This document shows positions 45,880-55,791 of a DNA stretch of 64,000 nucleotides, one piece after another. The DNA is taken from assembly GCA_016235595.1 (NCBI GenBank), contig JACRJX010000008.1, forward strand, positions 417,092-481,091. The letters are read 5' to 3'. The stretch's first letter is position 1. The number at the start of each line of letters is the position of its first letter. Below the pieces are notes generated by a model, which was given only the letters and a program-made list of their open reading frames with translations, did not search any database and had not been told where the DNA came from. The DNA comes from Verrucomicrobiota bacterium (GTDB lineage Bacteria > Verrucomicrobiota > Verrucomicrobiia > CAIQCK01). Position numbers and translations under genes: made by a program.

Positions 45880-47364
45880 ATGAACATGAAAACCTCCCCT
45901 CAACACACCGTCGTGCGTGCCGCCGTTGCATTCACCATACTTTTGGCTCTCGCTTCTGGCTCCGCTGCGGCTGAGCCAAAAGCTCCGCCGCTTCGCGCCG
46001 GGGCATTTGCGATGGATATCACGCCGAAGGAATTCCCGCTCAGCATGCCGGGCCTGTTCACGGCCCGAATGGCGGAAAGCGCGCACGATCCGCTCTACGC
46101 CCGTGCCATTGTGCTCGACAACGGCGTCACGACCGTGGCCCTCGTGGTGGTCGACAATATTGGGATGGTGCAGGAAGTCACTGATGAAGCCAAAGCCATC
46201 GCATCGAAGCAGTGCGGCATCCCCGTGGAGAAGATGCTGGTGTCGGCCACCCATACCCACACCGGCCCACTCACCAATGTCAAAACCGGCCCTGCGCCTG
46301 CCGTAGCCTATCGAAAAGTGCTCGTGAACGGGATCGCGGAGTCCATCGTTCGCGCGCACGCCGCGTTGCGTCCCGCAGGCGTGGGCGCTGCCGCGTGTCC
46401 CCTGCCGGAGGAAGTATTCTGTCGCCGCTGGTTCCTGAAGCCGGGCAAGATGCAGCCGAATCCGTTTGGCCAGATGGACCAGGTCAGGACGAACCCCGGC
46501 ACGAATCCCGCCGTCATCGACCGCCCGGCAGGCCCCACCGATCCCGATGTGACCATTCTCTCGGTGCAGGACGCGAAGTCGGGCAAGCCGCTGGCCGTGT
46601 TGGCCAACTACTCGTTGCACTATGTCGGCGGCGTGCCCGAAGGGATACTTTCTGCGGATTACTTCGGTGAGTTTGCGCGAGTGATGCAGGCCCGCATGGG
46701 CGGCGGCGATTTTGTCGCCATGATGTCCAACGGCACCTCCGGCGACATCAACAACAATCCCTTCCTCGTGAAGCGCCCGCCGCGCAAGCCGTTCGAGCAG
46801 ATTCAGGTCATCGCTGGGAAAACCGCCGAGGCCGCGTCACGTGCGCGTGATACGATTGCGACGCATCGTCAGGACGCACGCCTCGCCATGATCCAGCGCC
46901 AGGTGACGCTCAAGCTGCGTCACCCGACGGCCGAACAGATCGCGGCGGCCAAAGCCGTGCTTGCTGTGAAAGACAAGGCCCAGCTCGACAAGCTCCCCCG
47001 TCTGGCTGAAGCTTACGCGAATCGCACGCTGTCGCAGGCGAAAGCTCCCGAGACTGTGACCGTGCTGGTGCAGGCTCTGCAAATTGGTGATCTGGCCATC
47101 TGTTCCCTTCCGTTCGAAGCGTTCGCGCAGATTGGCCTCGATCTGAAGAAACGCAGCCCGCTGCCGCACACTATGGTCATCGACCTCGCCAACGGGACCA
47201 ACGGCTACCTGCCCACCCCCGAGCAGCACAAACTCGGGGGCTACGAAACCTGGCTGGGCAGCAATCGCGTGCAGGAAGACGCCTCCGTCATCCTCACCAA
47301 CAACCTCCTCGAAATGCTCAACGATTTGCAGAAGGCCGCTGCGGAGAACAACGCCGCCAAATAA
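45880..47364 (+). CDS. Secreted neutral/alkaline ceramidase N-terminal-domain protein (paralogue)
   Basis: 494 aa. Signal peptide (VVRAAVAFTILLALASGSAAA). LRAGAFAMDITPKEFPLSMP and SATHTHTGPL with His125/His127 repeat the zinc-site pattern of the protein at 42638, and the two align over their whole length (for example HYVGGVPEGILSADYFG, VAMMSNGTSGDINN and the ending NGYLPTPEQHKLGGYETW). The pair probably arose by tandem duplication with two genes now between them. Substrate specificity unknown. Confidence 0.82.
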   Translation: MNMKTSPQHTVVRAAVAFTILLALASGSAAAEPKAPPLRAGAFAMDITPKEFPLSMPGLFTARMAESAHDPLYARAIVLDNGVTTVALVVVDNIGMVQEVTDEAKAIASKQCGIPVEKMLVSATHTHTGPLTNVKTGPAPAVAYRKVLVNGIAESIVRAHAALRPAGVGAAACPLPEEVFCRRWFLKPGKMQPNPFGQMDQVRTNPGTNPAVIDRPAGPTDPDVTILSVQDAKSGKPLAVLANYSLHYVGGVPEGILSADYFGEFARVMQARMGGGDFVAMMSNGTSGDINNNPFLVKRPPRKPFEQIQVIAGKTAEAASRARDTIATHRQDARLAMIQRQVTLKLRHPTAEQIAAAKAVLAVKDKAQLDKLPRLAEAYANRTLSQAKAPETVTVLVQALQIGDLAICSLPFEAFAQIGLDLKKRSPLPHTMVIDLANGTNGYLPTPEQHKLGGYETWLGSNRVQEDASVILTNNLLEMLNDLQKAAAENNAAK

Positions 47365-47583
47365 AACTCTCTTGAGAACGGAGAATTCCTCCGTGGCTGA
47401 ACACGACGCATCCAGTCTTGCGGGATGCGGGAGAGATGAGGTGCAGCCACAGGAACCGGGATGGACAAACCCAGGACACAAAAGTAGACTCAACAACAAT
47501 GGCCCTCGATTAACACGAGCCTTGGCCCGAAAACCGGACCCGGTGAAGGGCAGAAATAGATTCCAATAATCAGTGGTTCAACT

Positions 47584-48531
47584 ATGAAGACAAACATCAT
47601 CACCGAAGAACTGACAACAAGGCGCGCGTTTCTTGGACGTGCGGCAGCCCTCGCGGCTTGTGCCCTCGTGCCCGGCCGCGTGCTGCAAGCTGCCTCCGCA
47701 GGCAAGCCCAACTCTGTTTTCAACGGGGTGCGCATTGGATGCATCACCTACAGTTACCGCAGTGGCATCAGTTCGGCGGAGGATACTCTCAAGGCCCTTC
47801 TTGAGGACGGGCTCAGCGAAGTGGAGTTGATGGGCGGGCCGATACAAGCGTATGCGGGCATTGCCGGTGGAGGTGGTCGCAAGGCCAAAGGCGCTCCCGC
47901 AGCGCCGCCACCGCCGAAGCCGACCGACGAACAGCGCGAAGCGCAACTGGCGAAATGCCGGGAGCTGCGCAAGATGTACAACGACGCGGGCGTCAACATC
48001 CACATCCACAAGACCGGCTTTGGCGCGTCGGACGAGGAGATCGACTTCAATTTCCGGATTGCGAAGGCGCTGGGCTGTGTGGGCATCACCACGGAGCGTT
48101 CGGAGCCGCTGGCCAAGAAACTTGCGCCGTTCGCCGACAAGCACAAGATCTGGGTCGCTTTCCACAATCACACGAACAATTACCCGGTGATGGACAAGCC
48201 CGATCCGATCCTGGAGTTTGGCCAATATATCGGCTTCAACTTCGACATCGGCCACTACTTCGCCGGCTCCAAGGGATTGTCCCCGATTCCGGTGATTGAA
48301 AAATACCACGATCGCATCGTCAGCCTGCACCTGAAAGACCGGACCGCCGACGGCGGCAACCTGCCTTGGGGTCAGGGCAAAACGCCGATCAAGGAAGTCC
48401 TCCAGTTGGTCAGGAAAGAGAAGTGGACGTTCCCGGCCGACATCGAGCTTGAGTACAAGATTCCCGCGGACTCAAACGCCGTGCTGGAAGTGGGCAAGTG
48501 TGTTCAGTACTGCAAAGAAGCGCTCGCTTGA
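47584..48531 (+). CDS. Tat-exported sugar phosphate isomerase/epimerase-like TIM barrel
   Basis: 315 aa. The N-terminus TTRRAFLGRAAALAACALVP is a twin-arginine signal. The mature part is a xylose-isomerase-like TIM barrel: GVRIGCITYSYRSG, LSEVELMGGPIQAY, IHKTGFGASDEEIDF, VGITTERSEPLAK, VAFHNHTNNYPVM, FNFDIGHYFAG and IVSLHLKDRTADG. The acidic and His residues of the metal site (E, D, H, H-L-K-D) are present. An Ala/Pro/Lys-rich insert sits near residues 98-118. Substrate unknown; often linked to inositol or rare-sugar use. Confidence 0.85.
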   Translation: MKTNIITEELTTRRAFLGRAAALAACALVPGRVLQAASAGKPNSVFNGVRIGCITYSYRSGISSAEDTLKALLEDGLSEVELMGGPIQAYAGIAGGGGRKAKGAPAAPPPPKPTDEQREAQLAKCRELRKMYNDAGVNIHIHKTGFGASDEEIDFNFRIAKALGCVGITTERSEPLAKKLAPFADKHKIWVAFHNHTNNYPVMDKPDPILEFGQYIGFNFDIGHYFAGSKGLSPIPVIEKYHDRIVSLHLKDRTADGGNLPWGQGKTPIKEVLQLVRKEKWTFPADIELEYKIPADSNAVLEVGKCVQYCKEALA

Positions 48532-48668
48532 GCGGCGGCAGATCCTGAAGCGGCTTGGATTCCAGTGGTCGGGACGTTCAGGGGAACGCTCCTGACCACC
48601 GGATCCTTCATCGGTTCTCGCGCTCTGTCCGTGCGGACGGTCTGCGTCGTGGACCCCGACGGATCAGA

Positions 48669-49607
48669 TCAAGCCGCGGCGAGCCAGCCTTTGAGGACGC
48701 GCAGGTTCTGCTGAAGCATCTTCAACATCGCCTCGCGGGTCGTCGCCTGGCCTTTGGGGTGCCACTCATACTCGATGTGCATCGAGAGCGGCGCGGTGAG
48801 GTTCATCTGCTTGAGCCGCTTGAAATAATCGGTCTTGCTGAACTCGCCCTCGCCGAACGGCGTGAGCTGCCGCGGGCGCTTGACGTCCTTCACGTAGGCG
48901 ACCTTGATGTGCGGCTTGAGCTGGTCAAACCGGGCCGTCCAGTCGTCGCCGTGGACGATCAGCGCGTGGCAGAGGTCGAACGCAACACCGATCTCGTCGG
49001 GATTGAAATCTTTCACGATCTCATACATCTCGTTGAGGTCGCCGCCGACGTAGGTGCTGCGGCCGGATGGCGAGTGATTCTGGATCACGCCCGTGAGGCC
49101 AAGCTGCTTGTTCAGCGCCGCCAGTTCGCGCAACTGGGCTTTGATTTCAGGGAGAGAGACCCCGGCAAGCTTTTGTTTGGTGTTGGTGCTGAACCCGAGG
49201 CGGTAGTAGCGGATGCCGAGCTTCTTTGCGGTGCGCAGGACGGTCTCCGCGTGCGGCGAGGAGACGCTGTTGATGCCGGTGGTGATCAACAGCATGTCCA
49301 GCTTGCGCTTGCGCAGCGCTTCGGCGTAACGCGGCATCTCGTCGGCCGCGCGCTCCGGCTCGATCTCGCCCTTGGGCCGCACGGGGCAGTCCACGCCGTC
49401 GAGGCCCGCCTCGGCAGTCAGTTCGGCGGCCTGATCGAAGTCGAGCTTCAGTTCCTGATAAAGTTTGCTGAACACGGGGATCTGCGGCGAGAACTTCCCG
49501 CCGGATGACGCGGCGGAGGCGTCGCGGTGCCAGAGAGCGGCCGCAACCCCGGAGAGCGCGGCGCGGGTGAGGAAATCACGGCGGGAGAGGAGATGACGAT
49601 TATTCAT
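48669..49607 (-). CDS. Tat-exported sugar phosphate isomerase/epimerase-like TIM barrel (second)
   Basis: 312 aa from ATG 49607. The signal LLSRRDFLTRAALSGVAAAL contains twin arginines and ends near DASAASSG. Barrel motifs: AGLDGVDCPVRPKGEIEPE, LGIRYYRLGF, TGVIQNHSPSGR, EIGVAFDLCHALIVHGDDW and IKVAYVKDVKRP. Only distantly similar to the protein at 47584 and transcribed toward it. Likely periplasmic; sugar substrate unknown. Confidence 0.82.
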   Translation of the reverse strand: MNNRHLLSRRDFLTRAALSGVAAALWHRDASAASSGGKFSPQIPVFSKLYQELKLDFDQAAELTAEAGLDGVDCPVRPKGEIEPERAADEMPRYAEALRKRKLDMLLITTGINSVSSPHAETVLRTAKKLGIRYYRLGFSTNTKQKLAGVSLPEIKAQLRELAALNKQLGLTGVIQNHSPSGRSTYVGGDLNEMYEIVKDFNPDEIGVAFDLCHALIVHGDDWTARFDQLKPHIKVAYVKDVKRPRQLTPFGEGEFSKTDYFKRLKQMNLTAPLSMHIEYEWHPKGQATTREAMLKMLQQNLRVLKGWLAAA

Positions 49608-49831
49608 GGCGGACGGAGTCTTCAGCAAAAGCGTGTGCGGTTCAAGAATTCCTTGGCGTGTCCTTAAGTATACCCTTCAGAATGGGTGCTTGTTCCGCGT
49701 CACCCTTGGGAAATGAGCAAGCTGTTTGCCCGAAGGCTTAACTCCCTGATTTTCCGCCATTTGCTCCAAGGCCTGCACGGGTGGTATGCCGTGTTGAATA
49801 GGGCCGGCCACCCAGCGTCCAAGGAGGTGTT

Positions 49832-50350
49832 ATGAAGACATGGAAAACCTCAGCAATCGTCGGATCGTTTTTGGCCGGTGCTCTGGCGACGGCGCTGGGT
49901 GCGGTAGTTACGCTAACCAGCGGCGACATCGTCAGAATGTCAAAAGCCGGCATCAGCGATGACGTCATCGTTCAGACCATTCAATCCACCGGCTCGAGCT
50001 TTCAACTGGCCGCGCAAGATATCGAATCTCTCAAACGCGACGGTGTCAGTGACCGAGTTGTGGCGGCCATGCAAGCCCCTGCTCCAACGGCCCCGCCAGC
50101 CGTCAAGCCCGCCGAACCTGCGCCTCTCGTGACTAACACCACGAGCGGCCGAGAATACGTCGGCGGATTGGCCGACGAGCAAATCGTACGCGCCCTGCCG
50201 GCGACGCCTCCGGTTTACTACGCAGCCCCGCCGCCAACGGTCTACTACTATCCCTATCCGTATTACTATCCTCCTCCTCCGCGCTACTACTACGGGCCGC
50301 CGGTGCGTTTCTATTTCGGTTATGGCGGCTGGCATTATCGCCATCGGTGA
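49832..50350 (+). CDS. Exported protein with Tyr/Pro-rich tail
   Basis: 172 aa, ATG 49832 after CCAAGGAGGTGTT, a very strong ribosome binding site. Signal peptide (AIVGSFLAGALATALGA). A small helical domain follows (LTSGDIVRMSKAGISDDVIV, then IESLKRDGVSDRVVAAM), a pattern common in outer-membrane-associated proteins of this group. The last 50 residues are almost only Tyr, Pro, Arg and Gly (YYYPYPYYYPPPPRYYYGPP), probably an exposed low-complexity tail. Followed by an intrinsic-terminator-like hairpin at 50393. Confidence 0.75.
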   Translation: MKTWKTSAIVGSFLAGALATALGAVVTLTSGDIVRMSKAGISDDVIVQTIQSTGSSFQLAAQDIESLKRDGVSDRVVAAMQAPAPTAPPAVKPAEPAPLVTNTTSGREYVGGLADEQIVRALPATPPVYYAAPPPTVYYYPYPYYYPPPPRYYYGPPVRFYFGYGGWHYRHR

Positions 50351-50392
50351 GACGCGACTGCGGGTGCGGCAACGCGCCCTGCCCTTCTTCAA

Positions 50393-50438
50393 CGAGACCA
50401 GCAACAATGCGAAGAAAGTAGCATTGTTGCTGGTTTCG
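50393..50438 (+). terminator. Strong stem-loop behind the Tyr/Pro-rich gene
   Basis: CGAGACCAGCAACAATGC (50393-50410) pairs with GCATTGTTGCTGGTTTCG (50421-50438) at 17 of 18 positions around a 10-nt loop. The tail TTTAAG is short, so termination may be moderate. Confidence 0.7.
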
Positions 50439-50723
50439 TTTAAGAGAAGCAGGTCAATCACGAATGCCCCTTCGTGAGCACACTTGATGCTTGAGTAGCG
50501 GATGGCCCGCTCGTACGCTCCGCCGGAGTCTGAACCAATCACGCAGGGCATACATGATGGTGGTAAAGACGATGCAAGAGCCGTGCGGCGCGCGCGAGTC
50601 TTCTCTCGCGCCATTGTGCGGCTTGCGAGCGGGCTGTGCCCGTAAGGATCGAAATGCCGGAAGCGAACCGCGAGCCATCCCCTCTGCTCTGGTGGCCTGA
50701 AATCAAAACTGCTATTCCCCCCC

Positions 50724-53042
50724 ATGAACAATTACAGCGTAAGTTTCGACGCGGATCTGAATTTGCTGACGTTTTCTTTCGAGGGGCGCTTCAATAGCGA
50801 GATTTGCACAAAGCTCGACCCCGGGATCGAGGATGAAATCAAGCAGGCACTGTCCAGAAATCCCTCCAAAGAATTGGCCATCGTCTTTGAGATTGGGAAG
50901 GTCGAGTATTTTTCCTCCCTGTTTTTGCGGACCGTGATGAAGTCGGCCAAGAAGGTCAAGAAAGGCAAATTCAAGATCGTCGGCGCGAATCCGTTCCTGA
51001 AAGCCGTCATACAATCATCCGGCCTGGACATGCTGATGTCGGATGCTTCCAGCCAGCTGGACAGCAAAGACATGCAATCGCTGACATTCCAGCCGCCCGC
51101 GCCGTTTACCGCTGCGGCGAATCTCGCGTCGCACTCCGTCTATGAAAGGTCCTATGAGAGGTCCATAGAGGATCCTGAAGGATTCTTTGGCGAAGAGGCC
51201 GCCAAAACCCTTCACTGGAGGAAGAAATGGGACAAGGTTCTCGAATGGAATCCCCCGGACGCGAAATGGTTTGTCGGCGGTAAACTCAATGCTTCGGAGA
51301 ACTGTCTCGACCGGCACCTCGGGACGGTGAGGGCCGACAAGACCGCCATCTTGTGGGAGGGCGAACCTGTCGGCGCCGGCGGTGAACCGGAAATCCGCAG
51401 GCTCTCTTACAGGCAATTGCATGCCGGGGTGTGTCGCTTTGCCAACGGACTCAAATCCCTGGGATTCAAGAAGGCCGACCGGGCGATCATCTACATGCCG
51501 ATGGTGCCCGAAGCCGTCATCGCGATGCTTGCCTGCGCAAGGATTGGCATCGTCCATTCGGTCGTGTTCGGCGGATTCAGCTCTCAGGCCATTGCCGAGA
51601 GAGCCGCTGACTGCGAAGCCTCTCTGATCTTAACCGCCGACGGCGGATACCGCAGGGGCGAGGTCATCCAACTCAAGAAATGCGTGGATGAGGCGCTGAA
51701 TCTCCAATCCGAATCGGATCATCAAATCCTGTGCGCAAGCGTCAAAAAAGTCGTCGTCTTGAAAAGAACCGGGCATGACACGAACATGGTTCCGGGACGC
51801 GATGTGTGGTGGCACGAATTGACTGATTCAGCGCCTGCGGAGTGTCCCGCCGAGGAGATGGACTCGGAGGATCCGCTTTTCATTCTCTACACGAGCGGAT
51901 CGACGGGCAAACCCAAGGGGATCTTCCATACGACGGCGGGTTACATGCTCGGCGTCTCAATGACTCACCGTTATTACTTCGACATAAAGGACCATGACAT
52001 CTTCTGGTGCACGGCGGACATTGGTTGGATCACCGGCCACAGTTACGTCGTTTACGGCCCTCTAGCGAACGGCGCCACCGTTCTGATTTACGAAGGCGCT
52101 CCGAACTTCCCCGACAAAGATCGTTTCTGGTCCATCATCGAGCGCCACAAAGTGACGATCTTCTACACCGCCCCGACGGCGATCCGCAGTTTCATGCAGT
52201 GGGGAGATCAGTTTCCGAAAAAGCATGACCTTTCCTCGTTGCGACTCCTCGGAACCGTCGGCGAGCCCATCAATCCGCAGGCTTGGATGTGGTTCAATGA
52301 AACGATCGGTGGCGGCAAGTGCCCCATCGTGGACACTTGGTGGCAGACCGAAACGGGTTGCATCCTCATCTCGACCTTTCCCGGAGCGATGGCGACAAAA
52401 CCCGGTTCCGCCGGCAAGCCCTTCTTTGGCATCAAAATGGTCGTCGTGGACGACCAGATGCAGAAGGCCGAGACCAACGCCGGTGGACGCCTCTTCATTC
52501 AGAAGCCATGGCCGAGCATGTGCCGGGGTGTATGGGGCGATAGAAGCCGGTTCGTTGGAACCTATTGGTCGGAATCTCCCGGGCAATATTTCACCGGTGA
52601 CGGCGCCAGAAATGATGCCGATGGATATTTCTGGATCGTTGGACGCATTGACGATGTCCTGAAAGTCTCCGGACATCGCATTGGAACGGCTGAAATTGAA
52701 AGCGCTCTGGTCGCGCACCCCGCAGTCGCCGAGGCCGCTGTCGTAGGACGCCCGGACGACATCAAGGAATTCGTGATCGTCGCTTTTGTGACCTTGAAAC
52801 AGGGCGTCGAGCCGGGCAAGGGTCTCAGAGAGGAGCTTCGCAAACGTGTTGCAGCGGACTTGGGGGCTTTCGCAAGACCGGAGGAAATTCGTTTTACACA
52901 GGCGTTGCCAAAGACAAGATCCGGCAAGATCATGAGGCGCCTGCTCAAACAGGTCGCCGCCGGGGCAGAGGAACTCACGGGCGATGTCACCACCCTCGAG
53001 GATTTCAACGTCGTCGCGAAACTAATGTCTGACGAGAAGTGA
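50724..53042 (+). CDS. acs: Acetyl-CoA synthetase with an N-terminal STAS domain
   Basis: 772 aa, about 120 longer than usual Acs. Residues 1-115 form a STAS (anti-sigma-factor-antagonist) domain: [39 protein letters not shown] with the phosphorylatable Ser64/65 position, and [19 protein letters not shown]. The Acs part then has [20 protein letters not shown], the AMP-binding loop [39 protein letters not shown] and the acetylation-site loop [13 protein letters not shown]. It activates acetate to acetyl-CoA in the cytoplasm. The STAS fusion suggests control by an RsbW-type kinase such as the one at 58332 (inference). Confidence 0.92.
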   Translation: MNNYSVSFDADLNLLTFSFEGRFNSEICTKLDPGIEDEIKQALSRNPSKELAIVFEIGKVEYFSSLFLRTVMKSAKKVKKGKFKIVGANPFLKAVIQSSGLDMLMSDASSQLDSKDMQSLTFQPPAPFTAAANLASHSVYERSYERSIEDPEGFFGEEAAKTLHWRKKWDKVLEWNPPDAKWFVGGKLNASENCLDRHLGTVRADKTAILWEGEPVGAGGEPEIRRLSYRQLHAGVCRFANGLKSLGFKKADRAIIYMPMVPEAVIAMLACARIGIVHSVVFGGFSSQAIAERAADCEASLILTADGGYRRGEVIQLKKCVDEALNLQSESDHQILCASVKKVVVLKRTGHDTNMVPGRDVWWHELTDSAPAECPAEEMDSEDPLFILYTSGSTGKPKGIFHTTAGYMLGVSMTHRYYFDIKDHDIFWCTADIGWITGHSYVVYGPLANGATVLIYEGAPNFPDKDRFWSIIERHKVTIFYTAPTAIRSFMQWGDQFPKKHDLSSLRLLGTVGEPINPQAWMWFNETIGGGKCPIVDTWWQTETGCILISTFPGAMATKPGSAGKPFFGIKMVVVDDQMQKAETNAGGRLFIQKPWPSMCRGVWGDRSRFVGTYWSESPGQYFTGDGARNDADGYFWIVGRIDDVLKVSGHRIGTAEIESALVAHPAVAEAAVVGRPDDIKEFVIVAFVTLKQGVEPGKGLREELRKRVAADLGAFARPEEIRFTQALPKTRSGKIMRRLLKQVAAGAEELTGDVTTLEDFNVVAKLMSDEK

Positions 53043-53111
53043 TGTCAGGCCGTTTCCCTGACACGTGCGGCACGATCAGCCCGGTTTGATCGCCTGATAC
53101 GAGTGTGGATA

Positions 53112-54059
53112 TCACGCGGGGGAATTCACGGCAGGTTTGAACACGTCGAAGTCACTGCCGTATTGCTGGAGGTAGTAAAGCGAGTAGGAACGCGTAAAAA
53201 CCAGGATGGGCAGAAACATCACCGTGCCGATGTAAGGAATGATCAGCATGCAACAGCCAACCACGCAAAGGCCACAGGTGATAACCAGGAGGAGCAGGAC
53301 GGTCATGCCAATCGCAAGGTGAAGAAGAATCTGGAACAAAAAATACAGAACGAAACGACCCAGGTTCTCGAAAACGAGCGAAAGAAACTCCCGCCAAGCC
53401 GCCACGCATCTGCTGCCCCGCAGAAACATGATTGGCACGACGAAGTCTGCGGTGAGTTTTGTGATTACTAGAGCAATGCAACCCAGAACCATCATCACGA
53501 TAAACACAACGATCAGTTCCATGAGGTCTCCAGCAATGAACTTCCTGGCGGAGATCATTCTGTAGATGGGAAAGAAGCACATGACGAGCAACGGCAATGT
53601 CAGAACGGTTCCGATCATGCTCACCACGAATCGAAACCAAAACAGGCTGTTGCCTTGGAGTTTGAATTTGTTCCAAGGTGCGCTGACCTCGGCCACGTTG
53701 AGGGCTACACAATGCAGGAACATGAATTGTCCGCGGCTGTTAAGCCAGAGGAACACCAGTCCCAACGCGAAGCCAAGGATGATCAGCACGGCCGCCAGGG
53801 GGATGATCCAGCTGAGGTTGCCCATCACAAACGCCTTGGCCTGTTCGAACTGACGATGGATGTCCCCGCCATGCCCGTGCGAAGGCGAATGGAAATTACC
53901 GCCGTTAAACCCGTTCTCCCCAAGGGTGGCCAACCACGCACAGAAACCGATGGTCATCCACTTGGCCAGGTCGAACGGCCGAAACAACATGTTCTTCACC
54001 CGCTCGATTGCCGGGTTGATGGGATCGACGACACTAACGTTTGCCGGGCGAGGCATCAT
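53112..54059 (-). CDS. Multi-pass membrane protein (DUF7544-like)
   Basis: 315 aa with about six membrane segments: WMTIGFCAWLATLG, LSWIIPLAAVLIILGFALGL, FRFVVSMIGTVLTLPLLVMC, LMELIVVFIVMMVLGCIALV, FVLYFLFQILLHLAIGMTVL and CGLCVVGCCMLIIPYIGTVM. The opening VSVVDPINPAIERVKNMLFR plus PFDLAKWMTIGFCAWLA matches a family of uncharacterised inner-membrane proteins in Verrucomicrobia and Planctomycetes. No catalytic motif. Transcribed convergently with the acs gene. Confidence 0.75.
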   Translation of the reverse strand: MMPRPANVSVVDPINPAIERVKNMLFRPFDLAKWMTIGFCAWLATLGENGFNGGNFHSPSHGHGGDIHRQFEQAKAFVMGNLSWIIPLAAVLIILGFALGLVFLWLNSRGQFMFLHCVALNVAEVSAPWNKFKLQGNSLFWFRFVVSMIGTVLTLPLLVMCFFPIYRMISARKFIAGDLMELIVVFIVMMVLGCIALVITKLTADFVVPIMFLRGSRCVAAWREFLSLVFENLGRFVLYFLFQILLHLAIGMTVLLLLVITCGLCVVGCCMLIIPYIGTVMFLPILVFTRSYSLYYLQQYGSDFDVFKPAVNSPA

Positions 54060-54339
54060 GCTAAACCTCCGTGGATGGAATTGATCTTGTCACGAATAAT
54101 AACCCACCTGCCCCGTGAGGGCAACGCCTTAACACTTCACGGCACCGTCTCAAGACCCGTTGAGGGACATATTCCTCAAACACGCTGAGCAGACAATGGA
54201 AGTCTCCTTGTCGCCATCCTGGGCGCGGCAAGAAAGGCTTGATGGCGTCGTCAAAGGTGATACAGAGTTGGCCGGTGATCCTGGGCGGCGCCGCGATGGT
54301 TTGCAGGAGGGGGCATGTGAGAAAGGTCTGCTTGCAGCC

Positions 54340-55731
54340 ATGAAATCAAACCGAAGAACCTTTTTGAAAGCCACCTTGTTGGGCACGGGTGCCATCGTGA
54401 ACGGCATTGCCGGTGCAGCTGCTGTCTGTGAACCGAATCCGAAAACCGGTTCCTCACAGGGAAAACTCCCCAAGCAGCAATTCAATATGTGCGGTTATGC
54501 GGCACCCAGGTTGGACAAAGTCAGGATCGGTCTGATTGGGTTGGGGGCGCGTGGCGCCGCAGCTCTTCGGCGTTTGACCTTGATCGAGAACGTCGAAGTT
54601 GTCGCGCTTTGCGATCAGTACGAAGATCGCGTGGACAAATGTCAGCAGTCGCTTGAGCAGCAGAAGCTGCCCCGCGCAAAAGGTTATTCCGGCAACAAGG
54701 AAATCTGGAAATCTGTTTGTGAACACCCGGATGTTGATCTTGTCTACATCGTCACGCCGTGGGCATGTCACGCATCCATGGCTGTTCATGCGATGGAGTG
54801 CGGCAAACATGCGGCCACAGAAGTCCCGGCAGCCAAGACCATTGATGAATGCTGGCAATTGGTCGAGACCTCGGAACGCACCCGGAAACATTGCATGATG
54901 CTCGAGAATTGCTGTTACGATTTCTTTGAACTGCAGGTTCTGAACATGGCGCAGCAGGGGTTCTTCGGCGAAATCATTCATGGGGAGGGCTCCTATGTTC
55001 ATCACAACAGCCCGGGATATTTGAAGAAGGACGGCTATGCGGAAATGTGGAGGCTGAAGGAAGAAACCCGTAATGGGAACATCTATCCAACGCACGGCAT
55101 GGGACCTATCTGCCAGGTCATGAGCATCAATCGTGGCGACAAGATGGAGTACATGGTGTCCATGCAATCCGCTGATTTCCTGATGGCCGCCCAAGTCAAT
55201 CAGCTGGCTTCCCAGGACCCTTTCTACAAGCCCTTTGCCGGGAAGTCCTATCGCGGGACGGTCAACACCACTGTGGTGCGGACGTTCAAAGGCCGGACCA
55301 TCGTGTCTCAACACGACGTGGCCAGCCCCCGTCCTTATTCGCGCGCTTATCTGGTGAACGGCACGAAAGCCACGGCACAGAAGTGGCCGTTGCCTGCGCG
55401 CATCTCCACCGGACATGATTGGTTGCAGGAAAAGAAAATGAAACAGCTTGAGGAGAAGTACACTCCTGAAATCGTCAAGCGCGTCGGAGAAATGGCCAAA
55501 AAGGTTGGCGGCCACGGAGGCATGGACTTCATCATGGACTGGAGGCTGATCCACTGCCTGCGCCGCGGCCTGCCGCTTGACCAGGATGTGTATGACGCCG
55601 CTTCATGGAGTTCCATAGCCCCCTTGAGCGAACAATCCGTGGCGAACCGTTCTGCTTCAGTGGACATTCCTGATTTCACCCGGGGTGCATGGAAAACCAA
55701 CGCTCCTGTCGATCTGACTCTCAAAGGATAA
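54340..55731 (+). CDS. Tat-exported Gfo/Idh/MocA-type protein, GH109-like
   Basis: 463 aa from ATG 54340; the open frame starts at 54160 but the upstream part is not coding-like. Twin-arginine-like signal SNRRTFLKATLLGTGAIVNG. The Rossmann domain has VRIGLIGLGARGAAALRRL, VVALCDQYEDRVDKC, DLVYIVTPWACHASMAVHAM and HAATEVPAAKTIDECW. Then HGEGSYVHH, NIYPTHGMGPICQVMSINRG and HGGMDFIMDWRLI follow the GH109 pattern of NAD-dependent glycosidases. It probably acts on N-acetylhexosamine glycans in the periplasm. Next gene in the same direction is another glycosidase. Confidence 0.85.
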   Translation: MKSNRRTFLKATLLGTGAIVNGIAGAAAVCEPNPKTGSSQGKLPKQQFNMCGYAAPRLDKVRIGLIGLGARGAAALRRLTLIENVEVVALCDQYEDRVDKCQQSLEQQKLPRAKGYSGNKEIWKSVCEHPDVDLVYIVTPWACHASMAVHAMECGKHAATEVPAAKTIDECWQLVETSERTRKHCMMLENCCYDFFELQVLNMAQQGFFGEIIHGEGSYVHHNSPGYLKKDGYAEMWRLKEETRNGNIYPTHGMGPICQVMSINRGDKMEYMVSMQSADFLMAAQVNQLASQDPFYKPFAGKSYRGTVNTTVVRTFKGRTIVSQHDVASPRPYSRAYLVNGTKATAQKWPLPARISTGHDWLQEKKMKQLEEKYTPEIVKRVGEMAKKVGGHGGMDFIMDWRLIHCLRRGLPLDQDVYDAASWSSIAPLSEQSVANRSASVDIPDFTRGAWKTNAPVDLTLKG

Positions 55732-55791
55732 AACCCTCAACCTCAGTCCACCAAGACCGTGACAACCCAATCGTGGCATGAAGGTCAACCT

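Noticed and set aside
48555..49508. 317-codon plus-strand open frame opposite the second isomerase gene
   Set aside because: The opposite strand encodes a complete Tat-signal TIM barrel with conserved motifs, and this frame is a Leu/Val/Arg-rich shadow.
54454..55554. 366-codon minus-strand open frame opposite the GH109-like gene
   Set aside because: His/Asp/Leu-rich composition typical of antisense frames. The plus strand has a signal peptide and a Rossmann motif.
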